From: Amycolatopsis regifaucium
Lineage (GTDB): Bacteria > Actinomycetota > Actinomycetes > Mycobacteriales > Pseudonocardiaceae
Assembly (NCBI RefSeq): GCF_001613935.1
Contig: NZ_LQCI01000018.1
Location: 158,602 to 222,601 of the forward strand
DNA: 64,000 nucleotides
Direction: 5' to 3'
Below the pieces are notes generated by a model. That model worked only from the letters and a program-made list of their open reading frames with translations, made no database searches and was not told the origin of the DNA. The translations under genes were made by a program, and so were the position numbers. Shown here piece after piece: positions 24,160 to 32,928 of the stretch (position 1 is the stretch's first letter; each line of letters starts with the position of its first letter).

Positions 24160-24810
24160 TCAGGCGAGTGACTCCGCGGGCACACCCAGTACTTCCGCGA
24201 CCGCGGCGCGGCTGACCGCGCCCTCCCGCAGGATGACCGGTTCGTCGCCGGTGAGATCGACCATCGTGGACGGAACGGGCGCGCCGGTGGATCCGCCGTC
24301 GAGGTACACCGCGACACTGTCACCGAGCTGGTCGACCGCTTCCTGCGCGGTGGAGGCGGGCGGCTGACCGGAGACGTTGGCGCTGGAGACCGCCATCGGG
24401 CCGACGTCACGCAGCAGCTCCAGCGCGACCGGGTGCAGCGGCATGCGCAACATCACCGTTCCGCGTGACTGGCCCAGATCCCACTGCAGGCTCGGCGCGT
24501 GCGGCAGGACGATGGAGAGGTCGCCCGGCCAGAAGGCCTCCATGAGCGCGCGGGCCTGCGGCGGGGTACCGAGCACCAGTCCGTCCACAGTGGACCAGGA
24601 GCCGACGAGGACGCCGACCGGCATGTCCGGGCCGCGGTTCTTGGCCCGCAGGAGGGACTGGACGGCGCCGCCGTCGAAGGCGTCCGCGCCGATGCCGTAG
24701 ACCGTGTCGGTCGGAAGGACGACGAGGCGGCTGGAGCGCACCGCGCTCGCCGCCGCGGCGAGCCCGTCGGCCCGCGTTTCACGCTTGCTGCAGTCGTACA
24801 CCGCGCTCAT
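24160..24810 (-). CDS. tsaC: Threonylcarbamoyl-AMP synthase (Sua5/YrdC family)
   Basis: 216 residues from MSAVYDCSKRETR. It makes threonylcarbamoyl-AMP for the t6A modification of ANN-decoding tRNAs. The N-terminal strand RLVVLPTDTVYGIGAD and the substrate pocket motifs LLRAKNRGPDMPV, FWPGDLSIVLP and MAVSSANVSGQP are all present. There is no C-terminal Sua5 domain, so it is the short YrdC form. Its place after prmC is conserved in actinobacteria, although here a protease gene has entered between them. Confidence 0.93.
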   Translation of the reverse strand: MSAVYDCSKRETRADGLAAAASAVRSSRLVVLPTDTVYGIGADAFDGGAVQSLLRAKNRGPDMPVGVLVGSWSTVDGLVLGTPPQARALMEAFWPGDLSIVLPHAPSLQWDLGQSRGTVMLRMPLHPVALELLRDVGPMAVSSANVSGQPPASTAQEAVDQLGDSVAVYLDGGSTGAPVPSTMVDLTGDEPVILREGAVSRAAVAEVLGVPAESLA

Positions 24811-25130
24811 GGCGCCTGAGCCTAGCGCTGCGGACTCGTGCGGGGTGATGACGGTCGGAACCTTCGCACGGGTCAGCCCTGCACCGAACGCCTCGCGTTG
24901 GTCGTGAATGGTGAGTGTCGTTCTAGCCAAGGGTGTTCTAGCTGCCTACGGCGGCGCGTAAAGGCCTCCTTGCCCTCGGTTCAGCCGAGCAACCCGACCT
25001 TCACACCTTCTCCAGTACATGATGGCCCCCTTCCTTGCGCTAGACGCAAGGAAGGGGGCCATCATGTACTGGACGCCGGCAAAGGCGCAGGCCCCGCCAA
25101 CGACACTTCTCACTCACGAGCCGCGCTGGG
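24811..25130. other. 320-bp gap between tsaC and the M6-like protease gene
   Basis: Contains a 28-bp perfect hairpin (25012-25072) and no supportable gene. A partial repeat GTTCTAGC occurs twice near 24918-24942, and GTCGTGAATGGTGAGTG nearby resembles the dispersed GTCGTGAGT element. Presumably a composite of intergenic repeats plus the tsaC promoter. Confidence 0.5.
25012..25072. terminator. Perfect 28-bp hairpin (family B, copy 1)
   Basis: CCAGTACATGATGGCCCCC and the following bases to 25039 pair perfectly with 25045-25072 around a five-base loop. It lies just downstream of the protease gene. The same hairpin, with compensatory changes, lies at 37863-37921. Confidence 0.8.
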
Positions 25131-27116
25131 TCAGAAGGCGAAAGCGGTGCAGAACGACGTCGCCGTCTTGCCGGGGTCGGCGATCGACGTCGCGGTCAGC
25201 TTGATGTGCGCGACGTGGTCACCGCCCGCGGCCCGTTTGGCGTGCGCCGTCGCCGACGACCGCCCGCCGAACGGGACGGTGGACAGCTCGTTCGGCAGCC
25301 GGACCTCCCAGCCCTTCGCGCTGGTCGACGCGCTCAGACGGTAGGTGTCGGTGTCGAAAGGTGCGGCCGCGCCCTTCGCGTCGCCCGTGTTGAACACCGG
25401 GAACGAGCAGCTCGCGAGCCCCTGCTTGGCGAACGCCGGGGCCGACGGCCACAGCGAAACACCCCTGGCCTGTGTGCCGGCTCCGTCGAGCGAGGCCACC
25501 GTGACCACGTAGGACAGAACGCCCTTGCGGTCGCGTTCGACGTCCGAGACCAGGAACTTAAGCCGGTTCGCCTCGTCGGTGTACTCGTACTTGCTCGCCG
25601 AACCGGTGCCCGCCTTGAACGCGGCGTCGTTGAGCTGGCGGTAGTCGCCGATGGTGATCGGCACCGCGGTGCCGTCCGGCTTCTTGTAGTCGGTCATGCC
25701 GATGTCGGCCGGATTCGCGTCGACGATCCATTCGAACGGGGCGTTGTCCTGGTTCTTGGTCTTCGCGATGATGACGCCGGAATCGGGGGCGAAGGAATCG
25801 CTGCCCATCCGGTCGACGACCTCGACGGTGTAATTGTCGTATCCGCCGCCGTCGCAGAACGGGTCCTTCGAGCGATCGCATTTCGGCGAACGGTCCCCGC
25901 CGGTGAGCGCGATGTTGATCCCGGTGTAGGCGCCCTGCCCAGGCAGTACCGAACGCGCCGTGATCCGCGCCGAAACCGGGCCGGACTTCGCGAGCTGGTC
26001 ACGGTCGAGCTTGAGTACGTCTTCGGGATCGACGATGTCGAGCTTCATCTTGGTGCGCAGCATGTGATGCGCCCCCATCGAACCGCCCTGCGTCGCCGGG
26101 ATCTGCCAGCGGGTGTGCGGTCCGCCAGGGCCGTTGAAGGTGCCGCGGGACATCATTTCCCACGGTCCGGTGTAGGCGCGGGACGGCGGATTGCCGAACG
26201 GGTTGTTGTAGTTGTCGCCGATACCGAGAATGTGGCTGAATTCGTGCGCGTAAACCGCCTGACCCGAGCTTTCCGCCTGGGTCGACGAGCCGGTGACCGC
26301 GTTCGGCCAGATGCTCGCCGCCGATTTCCACGAGGTCCACGGAACGTAGCGGGTGGCCGCGGCGTTCGGCATGCCCGCGACACCGGGGCCGAATTCGTCG
26401 GGCACGTTGCCCGGCTCGCCGAATTTCATCACGCCGAATTCCTGCCAGGTCGCGCTCTCGTCCTGACCGGCGGAAAGGTAGAAGATGAAGTCGAACTGCT
26501 TGGCGACGTCACCCACGTCCGCGCGCCACGCCGCACCCGCGTCGGTGCGCAGGTCACGCTTGCAGTTCGCACCCGGCGGACAGGCGTCGGGCTGGAACTC
26601 CATGCCGTATTCGAAGGACTTGCCCGGCAGCCGGTACGGGCCGAACGCGGTCAGTTCGACGCCCAGCCTGCCGCCGGAGTCCTCCATCCAGTACTCGTTG
26701 ATCGTGTGGCCGCGGTTGAGCGTCTGCGGCTTGTTGAGGAAGTCCTGATAGAACTTGGCGACGTTCGCGCGGGGGATGTTGCTGGCGGCGGGGCCGGGGT
26801 TGCCGAACACCGTCGAATGCGGGGCCTGCGTGACGGCGAATTCCTGGTCCGGGTAGTCCGCGAGGACCACGGCGCCCTTGAACATCCGTTTGGTCGGCTT
26901 CAGCGCGGGATCGGCCCAGTTGGTGCCGGGCGGCTTGCGGTAGTCGTCCCACGTCATGTGGTCCTGGTTCTCCCAGGTCGACCCGTCGATCGGGGCGGGC
27001 CAGCCTTGCACCGGCGCGGCGGCGGACGCGGGCTGCGCGACCAGACCCGGCAGCAGTACGACGGTGGCGAGGACGGCGAGTGTTCTGAGTGGGGCTCGTC
27101 GGAGAGACGATCGCAT
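25131..27116 (-). CDS. Secreted M6-like zinc metalloprotease
   Basis: 661 residues. A signal peptide (MRSSLRRAPLRTLAVLATVVLL to ASAAAP) is followed by a protease domain with the zinc motif HEFSH at about residue 291, then GIGDNYNNPFG, and EMMSRGTFNGPGGPH, which corresponds to the Met-turn and third ligand region seen in immune-inhibitor-A/M6-type enzymes. A C-terminal beta-rich region of about 200 residues contains several cysteines. A strong ribosome site (GGAGGTG) lies seven bases before the ATG. It sits between prmC and tsaC, which are adjacent in mycobacteria, so it looks like an insertion into the conserved block. Substrate unknown. Confidence 0.8.
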   Translation of the reverse strand: MRSSLRRAPLRTLAVLATVVLLPGLVAQPASAAAPVQGWPAPIDGSTWENQDHMTWDDYRKPPGTNWADPALKPTKRMFKGAVVLADYPDQEFAVTQAPHSTVFGNPGPAASNIPRANVAKFYQDFLNKPQTLNRGHTINEYWMEDSGGRLGVELTAFGPYRLPGKSFEYGMEFQPDACPPGANCKRDLRTDAGAAWRADVGDVAKQFDFIFYLSAGQDESATWQEFGVMKFGEPGNVPDEFGPGVAGMPNAAATRYVPWTSWKSAASIWPNAVTGSSTQAESSGQAVYAHEFSHILGIGDNYNNPFGNPPSRAYTGPWEMMSRGTFNGPGGPHTRWQIPATQGGSMGAHHMLRTKMKLDIVDPEDVLKLDRDQLAKSGPVSARITARSVLPGQGAYTGINIALTGGDRSPKCDRSKDPFCDGGGYDNYTVEVVDRMGSDSFAPDSGVIIAKTKNQDNAPFEWIVDANPADIGMTDYKKPDGTAVPITIGDYRQLNDAAFKAGTGSASKYEYTDEANRLKFLVSDVERDRKGVLSYVVTVASLDGAGTQARGVSLWPSAPAFAKQGLASCSFPVFNTGDAKGAAAPFDTDTYRLSASTSAKGWEVRLPNELSTVPFGGRSSATAHAKRAAGGDHVAHIKLTATSIADPGKTATSFCTAFAF

Positions 27117-27191
27117 CGGGGTACACCTCCCAGTCGGACCGCCGATCAGGCGGCCTTGTCCGACGTTAGGAGGTGGCCTTTGCCCTGGGCA

Positions 27192-27209
27192 CCGCCGGAA
27201 GTCGTGAGT
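27192..27209 (+). repeat. Dispersed 18-mer, copy 2
   Basis: CCGCCGGAAGTCGTGAGT, identical to 9533-9550; intergenic, upstream of the protease gene and next to a family C hairpin. Confidence 0.6.
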
Positions 27210-27236
27210 CCCGCTAACTACCCGGCCCGGCTCTCC

Positions 27237-27300
27237 CGCGTTTCGTCCTCTGGGTGCGGTAGTTGCACGCGCAACTACCGCATCCAGAGGACGAAACGCG
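27237..27300. terminator. 30-bp hairpin (family C, copy 1)
   Basis: The arms 27237-27266 and 27271-27300 pair along 30 bp with one G-T wobble; the core is TTTCGTCCTCT and GCGGTAGTT. It lies ten bases after the prmC stop. A second copy is at 48466-48532. Confidence 0.8.
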
Positions 27301-27309
27301 AGGAAGACG

Positions 27310-28176
27310 TCAGGAGACGCGCAAAGCGGTGACGAACCGCGGCCGTCCGGCGAGGTCGAGGTGGCCCTGTACGTCGGTCAGCACCCGACGCGCGCGCACC
27401 AGCGCCGGGACGGCGGAGCCGTGCGTGTCGTCGTGCTCGATCGCCATCCCGCCGGTGGGCCGCAGCAACCGCGCGGCCGCGGCGATCGCGTGCCGGATCA
27501 CGGCCAGCCCGCTCTCCTCCGCGAACACCGCCCGCGGCGGGTCGTGCTCGGCGACCTCCGCCGGCACGGGCGTGCCTTCCGGCACATACGGCGGGTTGCA
27601 CAGGACGAGGTCGACGAGCCCGTCGAGCTCGGCGAACATCGTGCTGTCCGCGACGTCGCCGGAGTACAGCCGGATGGGCGTGTCCCCCGCGTCGGCGTGG
27701 ACGTCGGCGTTGTGCCGGGCCCAGGCGAGCGCCTGTGCGTCGATGTCGACGGCGTAGACGACGGCGTCCGGGCGCGCGTGCTGCACGGCCAGCGCCAGCG
27801 CGCCGGAACCGGTGCACAGATCGACCACCACCGGGTACTCGCGCCCGTGCAGCAGCTTGAGGCCCCATTCGAGGAGCAGTTCGGTCTCCGGGCGGGGGAC
27901 GAACACCCCGGCGCCGACATTGACCGTGATGTCGCCGAGCGCGGCCCAGCCGGTGAGGTACTGCAGCGGGATCCGTTTGGCGCGCTGGTTCACCAGCTGG
28001 CCGATCGCGTCGATGACCGGCGGGTCCACCAGCGGCACCATCGGGAGGCGGCCGCGTTCGACGCCGAGGACATGGGAGGCGATGATCTCCGCGTCCGAGC
28101 GCGGTGACGCCACCCCGGCCTCGGTGAGAATCCGGGTCGCTTCCATGATGGCGAGGCGCAACGGCTGCCGGTTCAC
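27310..28176 (-). CDS. prmC: Peptide chain release factor N5-glutamine methyltransferase
   Basis: 288 residues. PrmC methylates the glutamine of the GGQ motif in release factors. It has the N-terminal helical domain (ASPRSDAEIIASHVLG), the conserved PLQYLTGWAALGD and FVPRPETELL, the SAM-binding VVDLCTGSGALALA and the catalytic LCNPPYVPEG. GTG start with GAAGGAAC five bases upstream. Its substrate prfA is usually next to it; here 7.5 kb of other genes separate them. Confidence 0.95.
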   Translation of the reverse strand: MNRQPLRLAIMEATRILTEAGVASPRSDAEIIASHVLGVERGRLPMVPLVDPPVIDAIGQLVNQRAKRIPLQYLTGWAALGDITVNVGAGVFVPRPETELLLEWGLKLLHGREYPVVVDLCTGSGALALAVQHARPDAVVYAVDIDAQALAWARHNADVHADAGDTPIRLYSGDVADSTMFAELDGLVDLVLCNPPYVPEGTPVPAEVAEHDPPRAVFAEESGLAVIRHAIAAAARLLRPTGGMAIEHDDTHGSAVPALVRARRVLTDVQGHLDLAGRPRFVTALRVS

Positions 28177-28260
28177 TGGTGTTCCTTCACAGAGTCAAGC
28201 CTGACACACAAGGCATGCGTGCCGGGGGCGATACACGCGGGCTCAGGGTATCGATTCCCT

Positions 28261-28809
28261 TCAGCGCACCCGCCACGAGAGCGACGACAACGTCAGCGCC
28301 GCTTCGGCCACTCGCCGCGCGAGGTCCGTCTGGAGGCTCTTCGTCGCCGAAGCGATCCACTCGTCGACGTTCCGTACGCCGATATCGCGGTACTCGACGG
28401 CCTGGAGCAGCATCTCGAGCTTGTCCGCGTCGCGCGCGTACAGCGCCTCCGGGCTCTCCGCGGTTTCGTACTCATCGACGGCTTCGCGCACCGAGTCCCG
28501 AGCGGCGCCGGGAAGCGCCGACGTCTGCGCGGCCGTGATCGCCCGCGGGTCCGGCTTCTCGACGAAGCCCTTGATCGTGTGCGGGAGGTCGCCTGTCCGT
28601 GTCTCCTGCGTGTCGTGCCAGAGCGCGAGGTACGCCGCCCGCGCGGGGTCGGCACCGCCCTCGGCCGCCAGCAGCCCGGCCAGTTGCGCGACCCGGGTCG
28701 TGTGCTCGGCGACCGATTCGGGATCGCGGACCCCCGCCTGCCACCACCCGGCCCGCCGGATCCGCTTGAGCACACCCAGTTCGAACCCGAATCTGGCCAG
28801 GGCTTCCAC
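28261..28809 (-). CDS. HD-domain hydrolase (HDDC2/YfbR-like)
   Basis: 182 residues. The HD signature residues are visible: His in SVAEHTTRVA near residue 36, the HD pair in YLALWHDTQET near 65, and a later Asp in YARDADKLEMLLQA near 125. The spacing is that of the YfbR/HDDC2 group of 5-prime-deoxynucleotidase-like enzymes, so a nucleotide monophosphatase is possible. GTG start with GAGGAG just upstream; nine bases after the MerR gene, so the two form an operon. Confidence 0.8.
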   Translation of the reverse strand: MEALARFGFELGVLKRIRRAGWWQAGVRDPESVAEHTTRVAQLAGLLAAEGGADPARAAYLALWHDTQETRTGDLPHTIKGFVEKPDPRAITAAQTSALPGAARDSVREAVDEYETAESPEALYARDADKLEMLLQAVEYRDIGVRNVDEWIASATKSLQTDLARRVAEAALTLSSLSWRVR

Positions 28810-28818
28810 GCTGCTCCT

Positions 28819-29166
28819 CTATGCGTCGACGACGAGATATCCGGCCAGTGTCCCCCGTCGCCGCCGGAGCGTGTCGATCCGGTCGTCCATCTCGGCCAGT
28901 TCGCGGCGGATCTCCGCCACCACCGTCGGGCACAGGTCCAGTTCCGGGAGTTCGCCGTTCGCGCACGGCAGCATCCTGGCGATGACCTGGGTGCTCAGCC
29001 CGGCCGCGAGCAACGCGCGGATCTGCCGGACGGTGGTGACCGCGTCGTCGTCGAACGTGCGGTAGCCGTTGCCGTCGCGCCGGGAGACCAGCAACCCCTG
29101 TTCCTCGTAATAGCGCAGCAGCCGGTGACTCACGCCGGTCCGCCGGGCGAGCTCGCCGATCAGCAT
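28819..29166 (-). CDS. MerR family transcriptional regulator
   Basis: 115 residues. The N-terminal winged helix reads MLIGELARRTGVSHRLLRYYEEQGLL then RTFDDDAVTTVRQIRALLAAGLS, with a coiled-coil C-terminus (EIRRELAEMDDRIDTLRRRRG). It is too short for a large ligand domain; two cysteines (PCANG and DLCPT, residues about 68 and 78) lie near the dimer helix and could be sensors. It is divergent from the alpha/beta hydrolase, and the shared gap holds a MerR-type promoter, so it probably controls that gene and itself. Confidence 0.88.
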   Translation of the reverse strand: MLIGELARRTGVSHRLLRYYEEQGLLVSRRDGNGYRTFDDDAVTTVRQIRALLAAGLSTQVIARMLPCANGELPELDLCPTVVAEIRRELAEMDDRIDTLRRRRGTLAGYLVVDA

Positions 29167-29186
29167 GTGACCCCCATCATCCGCGA

Positions 29187-29218
29187 TTGACCTTCACATC
29201 GATGTCAGTACCTAACGT
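29187..29218 (+). promoter_or_regulatory. MerR-type promoter/operator of the hydrolase gene
   Basis: TTGACC (29187-29192) and TAACGT (29213-29218) are 20 bases apart, longer than the normal 17, and the spacer contains the perfect palindrome ACATCGATGT (29196-29205). An over-long spacer with a central dyad is the hallmark of promoters activated by MerR-type twisting. Confidence 0.6.
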
Positions 29219-29225
29219 CGGCGGC

Positions 29226-30011
29226 ATGACGAATCATTTCGCCCACCTCGTCCGCGGTTCCGGTCCTGGCCTGTTGCTCGCCCACGGTGGCGGCGGCAGC
29301 GTCGAGGGCAACTTCGGCGGCATCATCGACGAACTCGCCCGTACCCACACCGTCGTCGGGCCCGACTACCCCGGCGCCGGAGCCACCCCGCGCGCCACCG
29401 GCCCGCTGGACCTCGACACCGTCGCCGACGAACTCGTCGCCATCGCCGTCGACGCCGGGCTGGAGCGCTTCGCGATCCTCGGGTACTCCCTGGGCACCGG
29501 CGTCGCCGTGCGCATCGCGACCCGGCATCCGGAGCGGGTCACCGGACTGATCCTGACCGCGGGGTTCACGAAGCCGGACAACCGGCTGCTGCTGGCCGTC
29601 GACATCTGGCGTGAGCTGCTCGACGGCGACCGCGGGCTGCTGGCGAAGTTCCTCACCTTCGCCGCCACCGGCGAGACGTACCTGAACGCCCTCACCCCGG
29701 CCGAACTCGAAGCCGCCATCGACGGACTCGCCGAGTTCATCCCGGCGGGCAGCCCCGAGCACGTCGGACTGGTCGCGAGCGTCGACACCCGCGCCGAACT
29801 CGCGGGGATCTCGGTACCGGCGCTGGTCATCGCCACGACGCAAGACGGCCTCGCCCCGCCCGCCCATTCCCGCGAACTCGCGGCCGGGATCCCCGGCGCC
29901 GAACTGGTCGAGATCGAGGCGGGGCACGGTATCGGCGTGGAGGCCCGCGACGAATGGCTCGGCGTGATCCAGAAGTTCCTCGCCACCACGCCGAGCGAGG
30001 GCGGCAACTGA
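29226..30011 (+). CDS. Alpha/beta-fold hydrolase
   Basis: 261 residues from MTNHFAHLVRGSG; the upstream extension overlaps the promoter and was rejected. The nucleophile elbow GYSLGTG has the catalytic serine near residue 89. The oxyanion strand HGGGGS is near residue 22, an acid is in IATTQDGLAPP and the catalytic His in EIEAGHGIG. The first elements fit esterases, haloperoxidase-like or lactonase-like enzymes; the substrate is not evident. Its promoter has MerR architecture, which suggests induction by whatever the adjacent regulator senses. Confidence 0.85.
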   Translation: MTNHFAHLVRGSGPGLLLAHGGGGSVEGNFGGIIDELARTHTVVGPDYPGAGATPRATGPLDLDTVADELVAIAVDAGLERFAILGYSLGTGVAVRIATRHPERVTGLILTAGFTKPDNRLLLAVDIWRELLDGDRGLLAKFLTFAATGETYLNALTPAELEAAIDGLAEFIPAGSPEHVGLVASVDTRAELAGISVPALVIATTQDGLAPPAHSRELAAGIPGAELVEIEAGHGIGVEARDEWLGVIQKFLATTPSEGGN

Positions 30012-30051
30012 TCGCCGTCCGGTTCGGCGAATCCGCCCCGGCCCATTTCTT

Positions 30052-30087
30052 CCCGCTCAACGGGGTACCGGTACCCCGTTGAGCGGG
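30052..30087. terminator. Perfect 36-bp palindrome
   Basis: CCCGCTCAACGGGGTACC is followed directly by its exact complement with no loop. It lies between the hydrolase gene and the next plus-strand gene, and acts either as terminator (the centre opens as a small loop) or as a dyad binding site. Confidence 0.65.
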
Positions 30088-30116
30088 GCGGGGTCAACCC
30101 CTGTAGTAATTCAGCC

Positions 30117-31382
30117 ATGACCGGCATCATCACCGGGGGTGTCTCCACAACTCCCGAGGACTCGATCGATCGAAGAACCGGCCGCGAAAAGGTATCCGGG
30201 TGGCTGGCCGGCGACTACGGCAAAGTCCTTCTGGCCGTCCTGGCGTTCAACGTCGCACTGACCGCTGTGGCCTGGCTGTTCGGCCCGTCCACCCCGGCGA
30301 GTGAGGGCATTCCCAAAACCGGTATCGGCTCGACGTTGAGCCCGCTCTCCCACACCTACCGCTGGGACGCCGGCAACTACGGTGAGATCGCCGAACACGC
30401 GTACACGGGCAGCTTCGTGCCGGTACGCGCGTTCTACCCGGTGTTCCCGATCTGCGTATGGCTGGTCAAGACCCTCAGTTTCGGCACTCTCGGCCTGCTC
30501 GCGGCCGGGTTCATCGTCAACCTGATCGCCACCTGGCTGGCCTGCGTCGCCCTGCTCAAGATCTCCCGGTTCTTCCTCACCGCCACTCGCTCGCACTGGC
30601 TGGTGGTCGCCGCTTTCCTGACCGCGCCCGCCGCCTTCTTCCTGCACTCGTTCTACAGCGAGGCGGTGTTCTGCGCCCTCGGCTTCTGGGCTTACCTGTT
30701 CGCGTTACGGCGCCAATGGCTGTGGATGGGACTGTGCCTGATCCCGCTCACCGCGTCGCGTATCACGGCCGCGGTGTTCATCGGGCTGTGCTTCCTCGAA
30801 TTCTGGCGCTCCGTCGACTGGAAGCCGCGCGGCCTGCTGTCCTGGAAGATCCTCTTGTTCCCGGTCGCCTATCTCGGCCTCGGCGCGCACATGCTGTACA
30901 TGAAGCTCCAGACCGGCAGCGCGACCGCGAGCTTCACCGCGCTCGAAAGTGCCAGCACCTGGTCGTACCACAAGTTCAACCCGAACATCCTCGCCACGGC
31001 GCTGACGGAACTGAAGGTCACCGCGAGCGCCCTTCTCGGACACAGTCCGATGACGGCGTGGACGCTGATGAGCCACGTGCTGCCGACCCTCGGCCTGGTC
31101 CTGCTCTTCGCGGCTTCCGTCTACTTCTTCGTCGCATTGCGGTCGGACGGCCTGCCGCTGGCGCTGTTCGGGATCGCCTCACTCGTGATGCTGACGATCA
31201 ACAACAACGTCGTCTCGGTGCACCGGTACCTGCTCCCCTGTCTGGTCATGTACCTCGCCTTGGTGCTCTTGGCCGAACGGCGGCCGAAACTGCGCGGCGT
31301 GGTTTACGCGACGGTGTACCTCAATTCGTTGATCTGCGGCGCGATCTTCATCCGTTTCACGGCGGGCCACTGGGCGGGCTGA
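30117..31382 (+). CDS. GT-C-fold membrane mannosyltransferase-like protein (PIG-V-like)
   Basis: 421 residues with about ten membrane helices. Features shared with PIG-V-type mannosyltransferases are an acidic luminal-type loop motif RWDAGNYGEIAEHAY near residue 84, AFYPVFPICVW near 104, and FLHSFYSEAVFCALGFW near 178. Such enzymes take a sugar from a polyprenyl-phosphate donor outside the membrane. It stands directly before a GtrB/GtrA pair that would make and flip that donor. A -10-like TAGTAA seven bases before the ATG suggests a leaderless start. Acceptor unknown. Confidence 0.65.
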   Translation: MTGIITGGVSTTPEDSIDRRTGREKVSGWLAGDYGKVLLAVLAFNVALTAVAWLFGPSTPASEGIPKTGIGSTLSPLSHTYRWDAGNYGEIAEHAYTGSFVPVRAFYPVFPICVWLVKTLSFGTLGLLAAGFIVNLIATWLACVALLKISRFFLTATRSHWLVVAAFLTAPAAFFLHSFYSEAVFCALGFWAYLFALRRQWLWMGLCLIPLTASRITAAVFIGLCFLEFWRSVDWKPRGLLSWKILLFPVAYLGLGAHMLYMKLQTGSATASFTALESASTWSYHKFNPNILATALTELKVTASALLGHSPMTAWTLMSHVLPTLGLVLLFAASVYFFVALRSDGLPLALFGIASLVMLTINNNVVSVHRYLLPCLVMYLALVLLAERRPKLRGVVYATVYLNSLICGAIFIRFTAGHWAG

Positions 31383-31494
31383 GCAGTCACGGGCCGAGGG
31401 AAATGACCTTCCGCCGGTCTTCTAGAATCAGCTCCGTTCTGGCCGTGAGACCCACTCGCCGCCTTGTCTCGAAAAACGTCGCAGGGGGTATTCC

Positions 31495-32487
31495 GTGCCC
31501 GCGGATCACAACAGACGCCGGATCGCGTTCATCTTCCCCATCTACAACGAGGAAGAGAACATCGAACTTCTCCACCGCACGGTGGCGGAGACGATCACGC
31601 CGCTCGCCGACGAATACGACTTCAGCTTCATCTACATCGACGACGGCAGCAGCGATCACTCGATGGATCTGCTCACCGCGCTGAGCGAGCGCGACGACCG
31701 GGTCACCGTGATCGAGCTTTCCCGCAACTTCGGCCACCAGCTGGCGGTCACCGCCGGGCTCGACCTGGTGGACGCGGATGCCGCGATCATCATGGACAGC
31801 GACATGCAGGACCCCCCGCGGGTGGCGCTGGAGCTGATCGAGAAGTGGGAAGAGGGCTTCGACGTCGTCTACGCGCAGCGTCGCTCGCGCCAGGATTCGG
31901 TGTTCAAGAGGCTCACCGCCGGCGCCTTCTACTGGTTGCTCCGGAAGGTGGCGTCGGTCGACATCCCCCGCAACACCGGCGACTTCCGGCTGATCGACCG
32001 CAAGGTCGTCGACGAGCTGCGGAAGTACCGCGAACGGGATCGATTCCTGCGCGGGCTGGTCAGCTACATCGGCTTCAAGCAGACAGCCGTCCTGTTCGAC
32101 CGCGACAAGCGGCACGCGGGCGTGACCGGGTATCCCCTGCGGAAGATGCTCCGCTTCGCCGCGGACGGCATACTCGGCTTCTCCGTCGCGCCGCTGCGGA
32201 TGATCAGCCGGCTCGGGTACCTGATCTCGCTGCTCAGCTTCCTCGGCATCCTCTACGTGCTCGGCGTCAAGCTCTTCGCACCCGCCACCGCCGTTCCGGG
32301 CTGGGCCTTCATCACCGCCGCGATGTTCTTCCTCGGTGGTATCCAGATCATCATGCTCGGCGTGCTCGGCAGCTACATCGGCCGGACGTACTCACAGGTA
32401 CAGAACCGGCCGCTCTACGGCGTCGCGTCGGTCCGCACCGGCTCGCTCGATCTCGCGTCCGCCGAGGCCGGAAACACCGCACGGTGA
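31495..32487 (+). CDS. Polyprenyl-phosphate glycosyltransferase, GtrB/DPM1-like
   Basis: 330 residues. A family-2 glycosyltransferase domain (IAFIFPIYNEEENIELL, FIYIDDGSSD, ELSRNFGHQLAVTAGL, and the metal-binding IIMDSDMQDPP near residue 98) is followed by two C-terminal membrane helices. This is the GtrB layout: transfer of a sugar from an NDP-sugar to polyprenyl phosphate at the cytoplasmic face. GTG start behind GGGGG. The gene overlaps the next by four bases. Confidence 0.88.
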   Translation: MPADHNRRRIAFIFPIYNEEENIELLHRTVAETITPLADEYDFSFIYIDDGSSDHSMDLLTALSERDDRVTVIELSRNFGHQLAVTAGLDLVDADAAIIMDSDMQDPPRVALELIEKWEEGFDVVYAQRRSRQDSVFKRLTAGAFYWLLRKVASVDIPRNTGDFRLIDRKVVDELRKYRERDRFLRGLVSYIGFKQTAVLFDRDKRHAGVTGYPLRKMLRFAADGILGFSVAPLRMISRLGYLISLLSFLGILYVLGVKLFAPATAVPGWAFITAAMFFLGGIQIIMLGVLGSYIGRTYSQVQNRPLYGVASVRTGSLDLASAEAGNTAR

Positions 32488-32915
32488 AGCCGATCAACGG
32501 CACCCAGGTGCGCTTCGGCGTCGTCGGGATCCTCAACACGGCGATCGACGCGCTCGGATACGCCTTGCTGGCGACACTCGGCGTCCCGATTTTCGTCGCG
32601 AACTTCATCTCGACCACGGCGGGCATGCTCCTGAGCTTCACACTCAACCGGAACTTCACTTTCCGCGCGAAGGACGGCGATATTCGCCGCCAGGCCATCC
32701 TGTTCTTCGCCGTGACCGCGTTCGGCCTGTGGGTCGTGCACGCCGCGGTGATCTTCGCGGTCACCAAGCTGTTCCCCGGAATCAACGTGTTCATCCCGAA
32801 ACTGGGCGCGATCGCGGTGGGCATGGTGTGGAACTACGTGTTGTACAAGAAGGTCGTCTTCCGGCAGGGAACACCCGAACCCACCGCGGTGGTTCAGCCC
32901 CGGTCGCCGGGCTGA
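32484..32915 (+). CDS. GtrA-like flippase
   Basis: 143 residues from GTG 32484, overlapping the GtrB-like stop (GTGA). Four membrane helices with the family pattern: QVRFGVVGILNTAIDALGYA, FISTTAGMLLSFTLNRNFTFR near residue 55, and a final FIPKLGAIAVGMVWNYVLYKKVVF. GtrA proteins are thought to move polyprenyl-phospho-sugar across the membrane. Coupled to the GtrB-like gene. Confidence 0.85.
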   Translation: MKPINGTQVRFGVVGILNTAIDALGYALLATLGVPIFVANFISTTAGMLLSFTLNRNFTFRAKDGDIRRQAILFFAVTAFGLWVVHAAVIFAVTKLFPGINVFIPKLGAIAVGMVWNYVLYKKVVFRQGTPEPTAVVQPRSPG

Positions 32916-32928
32916 ACCACCGGGGAGC

